Shown here: in pieces, positions 1-11,213 of the stretch
How the letters are laid out: each line of letters begins with the position of its first letter
Numbering within the stretch: the first letter of the stretch is position 1
DNA from: Casuarina equisetifolia
Lineage: Eukaryota > Streptophyta > Magnoliopsida > Fagales > Casuarinaceae
DNA length: 64,000 nt
Direction: 5' to 3'
NCBI GenBank assembly: GCA_028551475.1
Contig: CM052359.1
Coordinates: forward strand, 11,781,583-11,845,582
Position numbers and translations under genes: made by a program
The notes under the pieces: model-generated
Seen by the model: only the letters and a program-made list of their open reading frames with translations
Told to the model about the DNA's origin: nothing
Database searches by the model: none

Positions 1-322
1 TTTGAACTCCTAATTTAATTAGGCTTTGAACTCCTAATATGATTAGGTTTTCTAATTATTTAGAAAACCCAATAAGAATAAAATCTAATAACAATCATTC
101 AAAGCCCAAACCCATCTTGACTCTCTTGATCTTGATATTAAGATTTTGCCACACAATAAGCATCAGGCTCTCCATGTTCATCTCTTTTCTCCTTGCCTCC
201 TTGTGCTACATAAACAAGATAAATTTAGGTAAATAAAGAGGAGTTCAAATATTTTCTCACAATTATTAAAGTTATTTATTGCCTAAAATAGGTAAAATAA
301 CTCTATAAAAATAGAGTTATCA
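1..322 (-). repeat. 3' LTR of gag-only element copy 1 (partial)
   Basis: This stretch matches about 4744-5067. Read on the minus strand it begins TGATAACTC at 322, preceded by the polypurine tract AAGTTTGGGGGTTTT. Only the first 322 bases of an LTR of about 1266 bases fall in the window. An inverted repeat (AACTCTAT, four T, ATAGAGTT) sits right at its outer end. Confidence 0.85.
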
Positions 323-345
323 AAACCCCCAAACTTAACATTTTG
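323..345 (-). other. Polypurine tract of gag-only element copy 1
   Basis: On the minus strand the motif AAGTTTGGGGGTTTT directly precedes the LTR start, as expected for the plus-strand primer. Just upstream is the phrase GCAAAATGTTAAG after an AGGAC-containing stem, which is also found twice in the second copy (27,580s and 27,870s). Confidence 0.7.
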
Positions 346-1940
346 CTAGTCCTCTAGCAAAAGCAATAAACAATATATGTTTTAGACAAAACCCCTTCAT
401 GAAATTTTCTCATAATTGCTCAAACTCAACAATTCAAAGAAAAATATAACTTTCATCCAAACACCAACATTGTTTTATAAGATAAGATAGATTCTTAACT
501 ATGTTGACCACGTGTGTGTGTGTGAGTCCTTATCTTTTCAACTATATGCATTCCAAATAGATTCACATTAATATGTAATCTCTCAAAATCTTTAACCAAA
601 CCTCATATGTTTGCTTTTCATTCCTCTCTCCACTAGTTTAAGCCAATCATCTAATCAAAAATCAATAGGACTTTTATAAGCTTGTAATGTAAAGTTGGGC
701 TAAGGGTAAGATGGAAGTCATTTAGCTTAATTCACCTATGAACACATTACTTTCTAAGATCTCATAAAAAACTCTTGTAACTTTCTACCATCACTTTTCT
801 TTTTTTCTTTTTTTTTTTTCACAAATGATCTTTCTATCACCACTTCTTTCATTCTTTTCTTCCCAAAAATACTTGATTTCACTTGGATTTTAAGACTCAC
901 AAAAGTCATAATCATGCTTGCAATAATAAAGCAAGTAGTAGGACTAGAAATGTAACTATTATAATCTTATCTTGCTGATGATATCCAACTACTATGCAAA
1001 AGTCAATTTCTGAACCTTGAGTGGCTTGAATTTGACAATAAGCAATAAGAGAATTCCAATCTTGAACAGATGTTGCATTTCCCTTTTCTTTTTTTTTTTT
1101 TTTTTTTTGCATTCACAAAAGCAACATATTATGCTACATAATTATTGCAATCAACATATTTCCCATATAACATCCTTCCCCTTAACTTCTCTTCACTCAA
1201 ATAGACTTATATCCTAAAAATCAATATGTTCAAGGGTGCGGGACGAAAAGATAATTTGTCAAAGGCTCAAAGGTATATATATATGTGGGTGTCGTAAAAA
1301 AATGGATAAGAATCAAGGCTCATCAGGGTGACTGATGATAAATAAATAGGGTTGGCTTGAAAGGCTCAAACGATCTAAAGAATGGCCTAAATCATTTTCT
1401 CAATTAAATGTAGCCTAGGATTTCGCCTCAAGAGGAAATCAAACAAATTCTAAGATCCAAATGAGATCTAAGAAAATCACATACTTCACATGAATGTTCT
1501 CTAGAGATACACATAATTTAAAAAATGAAGGACTTTTAGTGCTCAATAGGTGGATCAACATAATCAAAATCACACTTAACTCACACCACAATTGCAGGTT
1601 TGAACAAAATCTACATCTTCCAAAGAATCACCAAGAATTCACAACATGGGATGTAATCATGACATAAAAAAAAAATTCAATCAAATTTAGCATAAAGGTT
1701 CTTTTCCTACCCCTAAACTTGAATGAAGCATTGTCCTCAATGCAAAAATAAAAGAAAGCAATAATAATGAAGGAATAGGAATGAGAAAACTCCCTTGATT
1801 GTAGGTCATATCCACGTAGAGCTCTGAGGAGATGGTGGTGACAAAACTTCCAATAAAAGACTAAAATGAAAATGCTTGGGTTGCCTCTCAAGAAGCGCTT
1901 GCTTTATAGTTTTAAGACAAACTATCCTGGATGTTGTTGC
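346..1940 (-). other. Non-coding 3' internal tract of gag-only element copy 1
   Basis: About 1.6 kb between the gag stop and the polypurine tract holds no frame related to pol. Copy 2 has a comparable non-coding tract at 25,887-27,560 with matching sentences in the same order, for example the ATGATTGGCTTA region and the CACACACACGTGGTTGAC region. The tract therefore belongs to the family and is not random flank. Confidence 0.7.
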
Positions 1941-3590
1941 TTAAAGAGGATGAAACTGTAATAGTTTAGGAGACAACTTATGTTGCATAATGGTTGAGCA
2001 TTCTGCAACCAACGCTACTGTCTTATATATTTCCAGCTTCCTTTTGTTCTCTAGTATCTCTTTTAAAAGTTTTGCATAATTGATCAATTGAACTAGAGCA
2101 TCTGCAAAAGGAGTGTTGATGTGCAATTTTAAATATATATTAAGGAATTTCAAAAATTGCTTATCTTTTTCTTGTTGCTGGAATCTATGGGGAGATGGAG
2201 CTGAAGGCATAAAGGGCATAGGATTTTCTGGAACAAGCTTACTCCTAGGTGCCCCCTCAAGTTGTATGTTGACATCCTTATCTATTCCCTTAAAAATCTC
2301 CTTGTTAGCATCATCTTCTCCTACTTGCTTGCCACATGTTAGGGTTATTGCCTCTATAGTATCTATAGGGCTTTTCTCCACATCGCTAGGCAAAGGACCC
2401 TCCTGATTTTTTGAGATCATACTGATGAGCTGACTCATCTGCACCTCTAATTTTTGGATTGAAGCTTCTTGTCTCTGAAAACTCGCTTCTTGATTTTGAA
2501 ATCTTGCTTCAATCCTCTCTGTAAAGTTCTGTGTGGTACTGGCCAACTTACTAATCATGTCCTCGTAGTTAGGTTTCACCTCTTCTATTTGCCAAAATGT
2601 TGGTTGTGGTCTCATTTCACTTGGGTTACTCCATAAACGAGTTTGATGATTATGCCATCCTAGATTGTACATATTTGAGTAATAATCATTTTGTGACCTA
2701 CTAGGAATCCCAACAAAATTAGCATAATCATTATATTGATCATAAGGGTTACCCACTTGACATTCCATGCTCTCATGTGCTCCACCACAAAATTGACATG
2801 ATTTACTCTGATGTCTACCAACTGGAGTATTTAGGTTGTCTATCTTCTCATTAAGCACTTCTAATTGTGTACACATTGTGGTGAAGATATCTACTTCATG
2901 GACTCCATTTGCTTGATGCATTGGTAGTCTCTCAGTAGACCATTGATAGCTATTGAATGCCATCTCCTCTAAAAGCTCATACGCCTCTTCTGGCGTTTTG
3001 TTGTGTAAGGACCTTTCTACAGTTGCATCAATTATAAAACGGAGATTTGTATTAGATCCATCATAAAAAATTTATACTTGTAACCATATGGGTAGTCCAT
3101 GATGTGGACATCTCTTCAAAAGTTCCTTGAATCTTTCCCAAGCTTCATATAGTGATTCGTTATCCATCTGTGTAAAAGTGATAATATCTTTGTGCATTTT
3201 TGCAGATTTTACAAAAGGAAAGAACTTACGAAGAAATTTCTGAGCCAAATCATTCCATGTAGTAATTGATCTTGTAGGAAGAGAATAGAGCCAACTTTTG
3301 GCTTTGTCCCTAAGAGAAAATGGAAATAGTCTTAACTTGATAGCATCATCTATGACTTCATTGTATTTGATTAGGTCACAGATTTCAAGGAAGGCTTCAA
3401 TATGAGCATTTGGATCATCATTTGATAGCCCACTAAATTGCAAGGAGTTTTAAAGCATCTGGATGAGTGTTGGCTTGATCTCAAAGTTGTTTGCCTGAAT
3501 TTCAGGCCTCTTAATGCTTGATGTGGCATTCCAAAATGTTGGTGCAGCATAGTCTTTTAAAAGTCTATGTGTACCATCATATCTCTCCAT
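1941..3590 (-). pseudogene. gag of gag-only element copy 1 (Retrotrans_gag, CCHC knuckle)
   Basis: This encodes a capsid-type Gag of about 550 residues, starting at the ATG at 3590. It has the hydrophobic gag core (LRLFPFSLRDKAKSWL), then the motif EAWERFKELLKRCPHHGLP, a knuckle of form C-x2-C-x3-H-x4-C near 2765-2805 (CQFCGGAHESMEC), a Q/E-rich predicted coiled coil, and a C-terminus ending at KLSPKLLQFHPL. In Athila/Tat polyproteins the segment after KLPPKL leads into the aspartic protease; here a stop follows instead. Two in-frame stops interrupt the frame (near 3448 and at 3069-3071). Copy 2 has sense codons at both places, so these are lesions of this copy. It could have moved only with proteins supplied in trans. 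Confidence 0.85.
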
Positions 3591-3774
3591 CCTTGTTGTT
3601 TAATCTTTTAGCAATAACAACTTAACAAGGAATTTTTTTTAAGGAAAAAAATACATAAAAATAAAAGTAAAGCATAAAAAAAATAATTAAGAAAAATGAT
3701 TTTTTTAAAGAAAATAAAGGCTAGATTAAACCTAGATATTATTCGGTATTAATATTAATTAGCAGTAAAATAAC

Positions 3775-3800
3775 CAATCCTCGGCAACGGCGCCAAAAAC
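3775..3800 (-). other. Primer binding site, tRNA-Asp type (copy 1)
   Basis: On the minus strand TGGCGCCGTTGCCGAGGAT follows the 5' LTR by a few bases. It is complementary to the 3' end of plant tRNA-Asp(GUC), the primer usual for Athila/Tat elements. It marks 3802 as about the inner end of the 5' LTR. Confidence 0.8.
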
Positions 3801-3801
3801 T

Positions 3802-5067
3802 TGTTCGATGAATTTTATATGCAAGTGAACATGTCGAACAAGTAATATAATGATAAGAAAGATATCGTCCCACAAAGATTGGTGATTACTAGACCAACTA
3901 ATTACCAACGGTGAATAACTCCTAGAATTTATCTAGCAAACCAAATTGATAGATGATAGATTAACTAACTAAGTCTAAGAAAACTAAATACAAGAAATAT
4001 GTTAGAGCATCCGATTTCACCATAATTACTAAGTATTAATATTGATTATTTATGCTTGTAAGAGAGACAATATCTATGTGATGGCAGAACTTCCTAATTT
4101 ATTTACTATCCTATGTCTAGGTATAACAAACCTACTTAGTTTATTAATTCACTATATCTCTATATGTGAATTGAAACAAACCAAATGCATTAGGATCTAT
4201 GAACATTCCCAGTTTACACCGAAAGCCACACAAACAATATGGTATATGTTTATCCATATTTAATCTATGGTTGCATATTACGAGAAGCAACTGCATGCTA
4301 TTTCCTGTCGGTCTCTAACATGCAAATCAAGTCATCTAAGTGGTAGCTAATCACCTAAAAGCATTAAACTCCGTAATATGTAACTTCGCATAAATAAAAT
4401 ATCTTGCAAAACATAATAATCATAAGATTCATACCATTATAATTAGGTTACATCGTAGCTCTAACAAAAATAAACTAAAACATAAAGAAATAATGAGGAA
4501 GAATGGTAATAAGAAATAAAGAAGGCATCTTGAATCCAAGAACAAGAAGTCTGTCACCTTTTTTGTCTTCTCTTCAAGAAAATCTTGAATTCTTGGCCTC
4601 TTTCTTGAGTTGTGCTCAATTTCCTCCTTCCCTTTTCTTTTGCCTCTTCTCTTCTCTTAAATAGGGTTTAGGTTTAGACCTACTCTTATCCTAATAGAAT
4701 TGGGTTTTAGAGATCTAAAACAATTGGGTTTTGAACTCTTAATTTAATTAGGTTTTGAACTCCTAATTTAATTAGGCTTTGAACTCCTAATATGACTAGG
4801 TTTTCTAATTATTTAGAAAATCCAATAACAATAAAATCTAACAACAATCATTCAAAGCCCAAACCCATCTTGACTCTCTTGATCTTGATATTAAGATTTT
4901 GCCACACAATAAGCATCAGGCTCTCCATGTTCATTCCTTTTCTCCTTGTGCTACATAAACAAGATAAATTTAGATAAATAAAGAGGAGTTCAAATGTTTT
5001 CTCACAATTATTAAAGTTATTTATTGCCTAAAATAGGTAAAATAACTCTATAAAAATAGAGTTATCA
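3802..5067 (-). repeat. 5' LTR of gag-only element copy 1
   Basis: The LTR is about 1266 bases and reads TGATAACTC to GAACA on the minus strand. Near 4740-4800 it carries three imperfect tandem copies of a 22-base unit built on TTTGAACTCCTAATTTAATT. Part of it (4260-4440) is recognisably homologous to the 5' LTR of copy 2 (23,500-23,700) in inverse orientation. Confidence 0.85.
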
Positions 5068-5386
5068 TGATCAAAGGCTTGTTATGCATTTGTAGACCAT
5101 AAAAATGTATCTTTTATAAGGAGATTAGCTAAGGGCTTAAAAATCTTACCAAACCCATTAATGAACCTTTGGTCATATCCCATTGTTCCTAAGAATCCTC
5201 ACAAAGCTTTAATAGATTTTAGAGTTAGCCATTGCATAATAGCATCTACCTTTTTAAGGTCCACTACTACTCGACTCAAGCTCACAATATGCCCCAAAAA
5301 CCTTAATTGCATACACGTAAATTCACATTTTGATAACTTCATGTATAATTGGTGCTTCCTTATAATATTTAGAACTAATCGGACAT
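5068..5386 (-). pseudogene. Ty3/gypsy RT, C-terminal part
   Basis: The minus-strand frame gives the RT thumb/connection region: QHVRLVLNII, then KHQLYMKLSKCEF, FLGHIVS, and IKALRGFLGTMGY. These are the standard phrases that follow the FDD box in gypsy RTs. Removing the solo LTR and one copy of its duplicated target restores the frame across 5386/7178 (WEDHLQ to HVRL), which fixes the insertion point to the base. Confidence 0.85.
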
Positions 5387-5391
5387 GTTGC

Positions 5392-7172
5392 TGTTGGAAA
5401 ATAAGGGTTTTGTGTGTGATAAAATATATTTTTGAAGATATTTCATAAAATATGTTTTTCATAAGTGCAAAAGAAAATTATAGGGAGTAAAAGATGTACA
5501 AATTATAATATCAATTAATGATATTATAAAGTAACCAAGTTCCTACATTTCTGGATATAATGTTACTATATAGTGACATTTTAGAAGATATTTATCTAAG
5601 TTGCATTAGTTAAAATGTCTTAAGTATAATGTTTATTAAATTGAAATTGAATATGACATACATTATGATTAAGAAAATGATGCTTGCTTATGTCTTGATG
5701 AAGGTTGAAATATATGGCCTTGCCTAGTGGAATAAATCTTTCTATCAAAGACATGTATTATATTATTCTCGGATTAATACAATGGTCTAGGGTTGTATAC
5801 TGTGTTCTTGGACTGATTAATATTCTTGGACTGGATATTGAGTTCTCGAGTCTGTAGTACTTGGACCTCTTAAGCTTTTGGTCCATATCAGCTCATCAAG
5901 CTTACTCTTGATCCATATTAGCTCGTGTTATCAGGCTTACTCTCGGTCCACATTAGCTCATGTTATCAAGCTTACTCTCGGTCCACACTAGCTCGCGCTG
6001 TTAAGCTTATTCCTGGTCCAAATCAGCTCACAGATGTTGAGAATGAAACTCACCATTTCATAACATGCTCTCACTTATCTACCTGATGCCCTAAGTAGAA
6101 AAGCATTGAAGAGATGCTGATATGAGAGAGAGCAAGAGAAAGAGGAGAACGACACTACTGGTAACCAAATCCTTAACAGGAGGATTTCTAATGAGACCAG
6201 TGTCAAAACGGTCTAATTCGAGATGGAGAAGGAAGATCTGAAGGCTAATCTATTGTTCCAACGGGAAGATAGCTCATGATTGAGGTTTGATGTGCTTGAA
6301 ACCCTAGCCCTAACTTTTCTATTTAAGAGAAGCTGTTCTACGAAGAAGGGTTAGAAAAACTGACAAGATTCTAAAGTCTTTATTGAGAAGAGATTTTATT
6401 ATTGAGCTCATTCCCTAATCTTGCAATTTACTTGAGAGTCTGTGATATTCAAGGCTACGGTGATATTGTGATTAAATACTTATATGTTTGTTTATATCAT
6501 CGATTCAACTTGTATAGCTCTGTTTATGTGATGATTTCATTAAAATATAATTATTGCACATAAGCATTGAGAGGAACCCAAAACCCTAATTTACTCAATT
6601 TTAGGGTTTTCGTGATAAGAGTTGAGAAGTGTTATATCTACATCATATTAGCTCCTATTGATTACAAAATCCCACTATTTGTCATACTATTTGGGATTTG
6701 TAATTAATTGATGATCTTTTGATCATATTGTAATATCTTGTACAAAAGATTCCTTGAAGAGGAATTGTTTAAGTTAGGGAGAACGTTTTCTCCTAACTTA
6801 GTTGAGTAAAAGAGACTTTAATCGGTTTGATTGAAGGAGAAGAGGGTGGACATAGGATTCAAGGTGTGAGTGTCGAACCACCGTGGTAAATCTGGTATGA
6901 ATCTGTGTGCTTATTATTATGTTAATCTTCTTAGAACACTTGTTGTGCTATTACTAGTCTTTGAATTTATAAGAATATTTGAAGTGCTAAATTGTGATAC
7001 TATCTTTGTTGACTTGAAAGAGTAGTATTGAAGCTTTAAATTCTGATTGTACCATACTGTATTTATTTTTGTGTTTGCGTTAATATTACAAACTGTTTCA
7101 AGTATTGTTAATTTTTTAAATAGCCAATAAAACAATTCAACCCCCTTTCTTGTTAAGCCATAAAAATCAACA
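5392..7172 (+). mobile_element. Solo LTR 1 of a large copia-type LTR family (1781 bp)
   Basis: It starts TGTTGGAAAATA, ends ATCAACA, and is flanked by the perfect 5-base duplication GTTGC (5387-5391 and 7173-7177) inside the gypsy RT. No internal domain is present, so it is a solo LTR left by LTR-LTR recombination. It is homologous to 17,417-19,083 over most of its length and shares its 3' third with the inverted LTR at 9488-11,213. Internal landmarks are a tandem block (5880-6028), the conserved GGAGAACGTTTTCTCC region near 6780, and a terminal ATTCAACCCCC tract. Confidence 0.9.
5880..6028 (+). repeat. 35-base tandem repeat inside solo LTR 1
   Basis: About 4.3 diverged copies of a 35-base unit are present, each starting GGTCCAxATxAGCTC and closing with AAGCTTACTCT. 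The corresponding region of the other two LTRs of this family carries a different unit. Confidence 0.8.
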
Positions 7173-7177
7173 GTTGC

Positions 7178-7740
7178 AAATGATCCTCCCAACTTTGATT
7201 ATAAATTAGAATATTGTTGAAGAATACCAAATACCATCTTCCTCAAGTAATCCTAGAACACCACATTCATTAATGACTAGAATGTTGCTAGTCCATAAGT
7301 GAGGCCAAAGGGCATGACTAAAAGCTCATAGTGGCCACAGTGCGTTCTGAAAGTTGTTTTCTCAATATCCTCCTTCCTTATTCATACTTGGTGGTAACCT
7401 GATTGCAAATCTAACTTGGAGAAGTAATGTGCCCTATGTAGTTCATCTAACAACTTATCAATGGTTGGAATAGGAAACTTGTCTTTAACAATTATCTTGT
7501 TTAACTCTTGGTAATCCACACACACATTCAGAATGTCCTTTTTGATTTTTTCTTACTAGTATCACTAGGGAAGAGAAAGGACTCGAATTAGGTCGTAGGA
7601 CTCCATCCTCAAGCAACCCTTTAACAATCTTCTCAATTTCTCCCTTTTGAAGACAAGGATAATGATAAGGCCTAATTGACATTGTCTACTCTTCATCCTT
7701 CAAAATAATCTTGTGATCATGTGACTAATTTAGTGGAAGA
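7178..7740 (-). pseudogene. Ty3/gypsy RT, N-terminal part, with mutated catalytic pair
   Basis: The minus-strand frame gives the RT entry motif IRPYHYPCLQKGEIEKIV, then PNSSPFSS, and further on [13 protein letters not shown]. The catalytic box that should read FFDDIL reads FFNNIL (about 7210-7224): both aspartates are asparagines. Frame breaks also occur near 7545. The tail NQSWEDHLQ abuts the solo LTR target site. Confidence 0.8.
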
Positions 7741-8033
7741 CCCTTGGGTTCTCTAAACACATCTTCAAACTCCTTAAGCAGCAGTTGCATGTCTTTATCC
7801 TCTTTTCACTAGGAGAAGACTAGATTTTTATCATGCTCCCCCTAGCTCGGGATTCTTGTTAATTGAACCACTAATAAGCTCCTTATTTTATTAATTTCCC
7901 TAAATAATTTGAATTTTCCAATTACTTGATCTTTTTTAGGTTGGAACCCTGTGAGTTTCACCTTTCTTTCGTCCATATCAAACTCCATTCTTTGCCTTTT
8001 AAAATTCCAAACCATGTTCCTTAGTGTCTAGAA

Positions 8034-8250
8034 TCACTGTATTCCCAAAGCTACATCCATAGCTACCAATGGCATGATGTAAAAATCCAATTGCATTTTG
8101 ATCCCCTGAATACAAATCTCAACCCTTTTGCACACTCCACTACTCTCCAACACTTTTCTACTTGCAAGCACTACCGAAAACATAGTAGTATCATCGATTT
8201 TAAGGCCAATTAGATCAACCAACTCTTAATTGATGAAATAGTGAATGCTT
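8034..8250 (-). pseudogene. Ty3/gypsy aspartic protease remnant
   Basis: A frame of 62 residues carries the protease C-terminal half: a GVCKRVEICIQG strand pair, then DFYIMPLVAMDVALGIQ, matching the usual gypsy phrase DFYLLPLxGxDVVLGxxWL. The catalytic D(T/S)G box should lie just upstream but is not recognisable. Confidence 0.6.
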
Positions 8251-8354
8251 CCTAAATACAACAACACTCAAACCTTCCTTTTGTATGCTGCCACACTCCT
8301 ATCCATCCTTATAGTTTGTGGTTTACCTACTTCAATGCCTAAAAGGGCTAGGGT

Positions 8355-9130
8355 TTACATGCCCATAGTGTCCTTTTCCTCCCTATATCTAATCTTATCT
8401 CCACCATCCTCTAGTTTATTCCATCCCATTAGATTCCACTCATCATCCCAAACTACCTCCACAAGGAATAGCTTCTTGCATTGATGTCTTAGGCTGTACT
8501 TGTCATTGTAATGAAAACACAACCTTTTTACTCTTCTTTCCTCAATCTCTATTGGCATGAATCTCCTAATCAGCAAAGAGGCCTTATTCGACAAAGAAGT
8601 CCACACCGTTACATTACCTTTGTTACCTTGTTGATAATAAACTGGTGTTGGAAGGATATGCCAAGGTGGTAAATTACTATTCCTACTAATAAGGGTTACA
8701 TTAGTACCCCCCCTCTTATCCTTATTATTTGTGAACTACCTCTCAATTTCAAGAATTTTTCCTCATAAATCTTCACATGTTTTAGGGCTTCATTCAGAGT
8801 CTTAGGTTCCTTTGATGCCACGTTTGCCTTAATACCATCATTAAGGCCACTAATAAATCCATGTAAAGCTGTAAGGGGACTTGTAGTCTTTAACAAATTT
8901 AGATACTTTTCATAATATTGTTGAATAGATCCACTTCGAGATAGCTTAGCGTCCATAAGTAGTGTGGGAGTGATAAGGAGTATATCTTTCACAAAGCCTT
9001 TCTTTAAGACTATTCCAAGTTAGTTGGAGGCCAAGACGTTGCAAATTCGCTTTGAAACTATGAAGCCATTTAATTGTAGACCCTTTCATGTTCTAGATTG
9101 AAATTTTCACCCTTTCCTAATCATTGAGAC
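8355..9130 (-). pseudogene. Ty3/gypsy gag remnant with zinc knuckle
   Basis: Two minus-strand segments belong here: 8992-8696 with the gag core phrase GSIQQYYEKYLNLL and FISGLNDGIKANV, and 8606-8355 with a knuckle-like CFHYNDKYSLRHQCKKLF. The second cysteine of the expected C-x2-C is tyrosine. Similarity can be followed upstream to KGSTIKWLHSFKANL near 9090 and then ends. Confidence 0.65.
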
Positions 9131-9482
9131 CATGAGTAAAATCCTAGAATTTGGGTTTCATTTATGATTTGGGGCTTTTATTTAATACCTTAGTATCCAG
9201 CTCAACACTTGTATTATTTGCTATTTGAGTTATGTTTTTGTAAGTGCTTTATTTTTTTTAATAGAAATATCCTTAATTATAATCCTAAGATTACTGAGAG
9301 ATTGTATATTTGATTATTAAAGGCATCTTTTAGTGATTTACTAAAAGAAATGGAGTAAGGCTTATTGAGAACTTATTCATTTTAAATTTATGTGTTAATT
9401 ATTTGGTGATTGATTGAATTGATTAATATTAATTGTTATGTGATTAATTAACTATCCAAATAAAAACAAAATCAGAGACAAC
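9131..9482. other. AT-rich spacer, nothing recognised
   Basis: About 350 bases between the end of gag similarity and the second solo LTR. No ORF, repeat or LTR terminus is evident. It may be degraded 5' sequence of the gypsy element. Confidence 0.4.
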
Positions 9483-9487
9483 TAATT

Positions 9488-11213
9488 TATTGGATCCTAT
9501 AACAACCTAAGAAGAGGGGTGAATTAGGTTTCTATTATAAAAGTCACTTCTATTTTTGTTTAACTACTTTTTATGCAATCCAAATATGGCATTCAAAGAT
9601 ATAAAGATTAATCCACAAGCTAATCAAACACACGAAAGATGAGACACCAATTTACATGGTGGTTCAGCCCTTCTCACCTACTTTCATCCTCTTCTCCTTC
9701 AACACAATCGGTTGAAGTCTACTTTACTACAAAGTTAGGAGATACTTTCTCTTACACTTTCTAACTCTTCCTCAAGGAGCCAAACAATCCTTACACCAAG
9801 GATTACAATACAATTATTTACAAATTTCTAATTAAGCTTTTGTAAAATATGTCATACAAGTTCAAAAGCTTCAAACAACTACTAGAAACTTAATACAGAG
9901 TAATATAGACAAAAGCCACAAATTCATTCAAACCCTAACAAAGTCTACTTGTAGAAAATCAACTTCAACAATAGAGTATAATAAAACATAAATTAATTTT
10001 CTAATAAGCAAGTCATAAGCTTAGAAGTTAGTCACTCGATATAGATCAAAATCGTAGGTTTGGATGAGCTAGAATGAGTAGTATGAGATCCTTCATAAAT
10101 TTCTTTCTTTCCTTTTTATTTTCTTGCAATGGTAAAGATAAACTTACTGAAATAACTTTAAAACAGTTAACTTCTCACTTCAAAGAGTCATCTGACATTT
10201 CTAAGCACCATCAAGTCTTCTTCCCATTAGAGTTCCATATTTCCCTCTTCTTTGTCCCTTTTTAAGCTTGGGAGAAACATAATGTCAGGGCTGTGGTTCT
10301 ACATTCATTTAATTCAAAACCCCATCCAAAACGGTGCAGTTTTGGTCTCAACTTATAGTTTTCTAATTCAGGTTCTGTGGAGCAAATTTTGGGTTTCCCT
10401 CAAATCTTCTTCAATTCTCTCTAATCTTGAACTAATTCTTCATGGGTCCTTAAAATATTGATAAAGCATCTTCTTTCTTACAAAAGCTCTTTGGAATCAT
10501 CTTGAGAAATGATCTAATATGCTTCCAATTTTACTTTTGAGCAGTTAGGGCTAGAACTCATAGAACTCCACAATTTCTTCAAATTAAACCTCTTTGAGTA
10601 GTGGGTCTTCGATTTTTCTTCACAAAAATATTCTTCTCTTTATTACCTTTCCAACGAGCTATTTTACAACTTGATTGGAGTTGAAATTGGTGGCTAAATG
10701 AAGCAGCGAAATCACCGTCGAGCGAACAAGTCAAATGTTGTTGAACCAGGTTACGGGTGCGCGGGTCACTTAAATGGTCGCGGGTGAACGGGCAGGTTGC
10801 GCCCCTCTATCAGGTTGCACATGTGGGTTATGAAACAGGTTTAGGTCTCATATGTGGATTATGCCTTCTGGACCTGGGTCGCACTCTGGGCTAGCTCATG
10901 TGGGCTCATGCGGGCTCATGCTTGGGTCTAGGTTTGTCTTGCAGACTAGGCTTCGTTCATGCGAGTTGGGCGCATGTTGGGCTTCACATTTTCAACCCAA
11001 TTCCTGCAAAATAATCCATACTATTTTTCTTATAAAATATTATAAATAATCAAATAATAATTATAATATTTTCATATTATAATTCCATTTTTCTCATCAT
11101 TTAATCATTAATATATTCTAAAAAATGGTTATAATATTTTCATATTATAATTCTTATTTTTCTCATCATCAAAATGTTTATATATTCTAATATCATTAAA
11201 ATATATTCCAACA
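9488..11213 (-). mobile_element. Solo LTR 2 of the same LTR family, inverse orientation (1726 bp)
   Basis: On the minus strand it starts TGTTGGAATA at 11,213 and ends CCAATA at 9488, the same variant end as solo LTR 3. It is flanked by TAATT (9483-9487 and 11,214-11,218). The segment 9655-9760 (CACCAATTTACATGGTGGTTC onward, including TCTCCTTCAAC) is the reverse complement of the conserved 3' region of solo LTRs 1 and 3. The middle is GC-rich, unlike its relatives, with short ATGCGGGCTC-type repeats at 10,885-10,930. Confidence 0.8.
10885..10930. repeat. Short GC-rich repeats inside solo LTR 2
   Basis: About four consecutive 10- to 11-base units built on GGGCTCATGC. They lie in the interior of the LTR, where its two relatives carry 35- and 37-base repeats. 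Confidence 0.55.

Larger units (their letters stand above)
1..5067 (-). mobile_element. Gag-only LTR retrotransposon, copy 1 (Athila/Tat-like, non-autonomous), left end cut by window
   Basis: On the minus strand the element reads 5' LTR (5067 down to about 3802), tRNA-Asp primer site, gag, a 1.6 kb non-coding tract, polypurine tract, then the start of the 3' LTR (322 down to 1, truncated by the window edge). The first 322 bases of the two LTRs match closely: by eye about 8 substitutions and one 8-base indel, so the insertion is fairly young. No protease, reverse transcriptase, RNase H or integrase is present; the coding part stops where protease would begin in Athila/Tat elements. A second copy at 22,469-27,893 has the same layout. 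The element interrupts the Ty3/gypsy RT, which resumes at 5068. The matching target-site duplication lies beyond the window, so the left end is unconfirmed. Confidence 0.85.
5068..9130 (-). mobile_element. Ty3/gypsy element remnant (gag-PR-RT), chromovirus-like
   Basis: On the minus strand the order is gag (about 9130-8355), aspartic protease (about 8240-8034), then RT (7700 down to 5068), the usual gypsy order. The RT is split by a solo LTR (5392-7172) and cut at 5068 by the gag-only element; the rest would lie left of the window. The 5' part (LTR and gag N-terminus) was not found: gag similarity fades near 9130. Many stops and frameshifts show an old, dead copy. Chromovirus affinity is inferred from the style of RT and zinc knuckle, not from a chromodomain. 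Confidence 0.75.

Noticed and set aside
1080..1110. T-rich runs near 810 and 1090 as poly(A) tails of SINE or LINE copies
   Set aside because: No adjoining SINE promoter boxes, LINE frames or target duplications; they lie in the conserved non-coding tract of the gag-only element.
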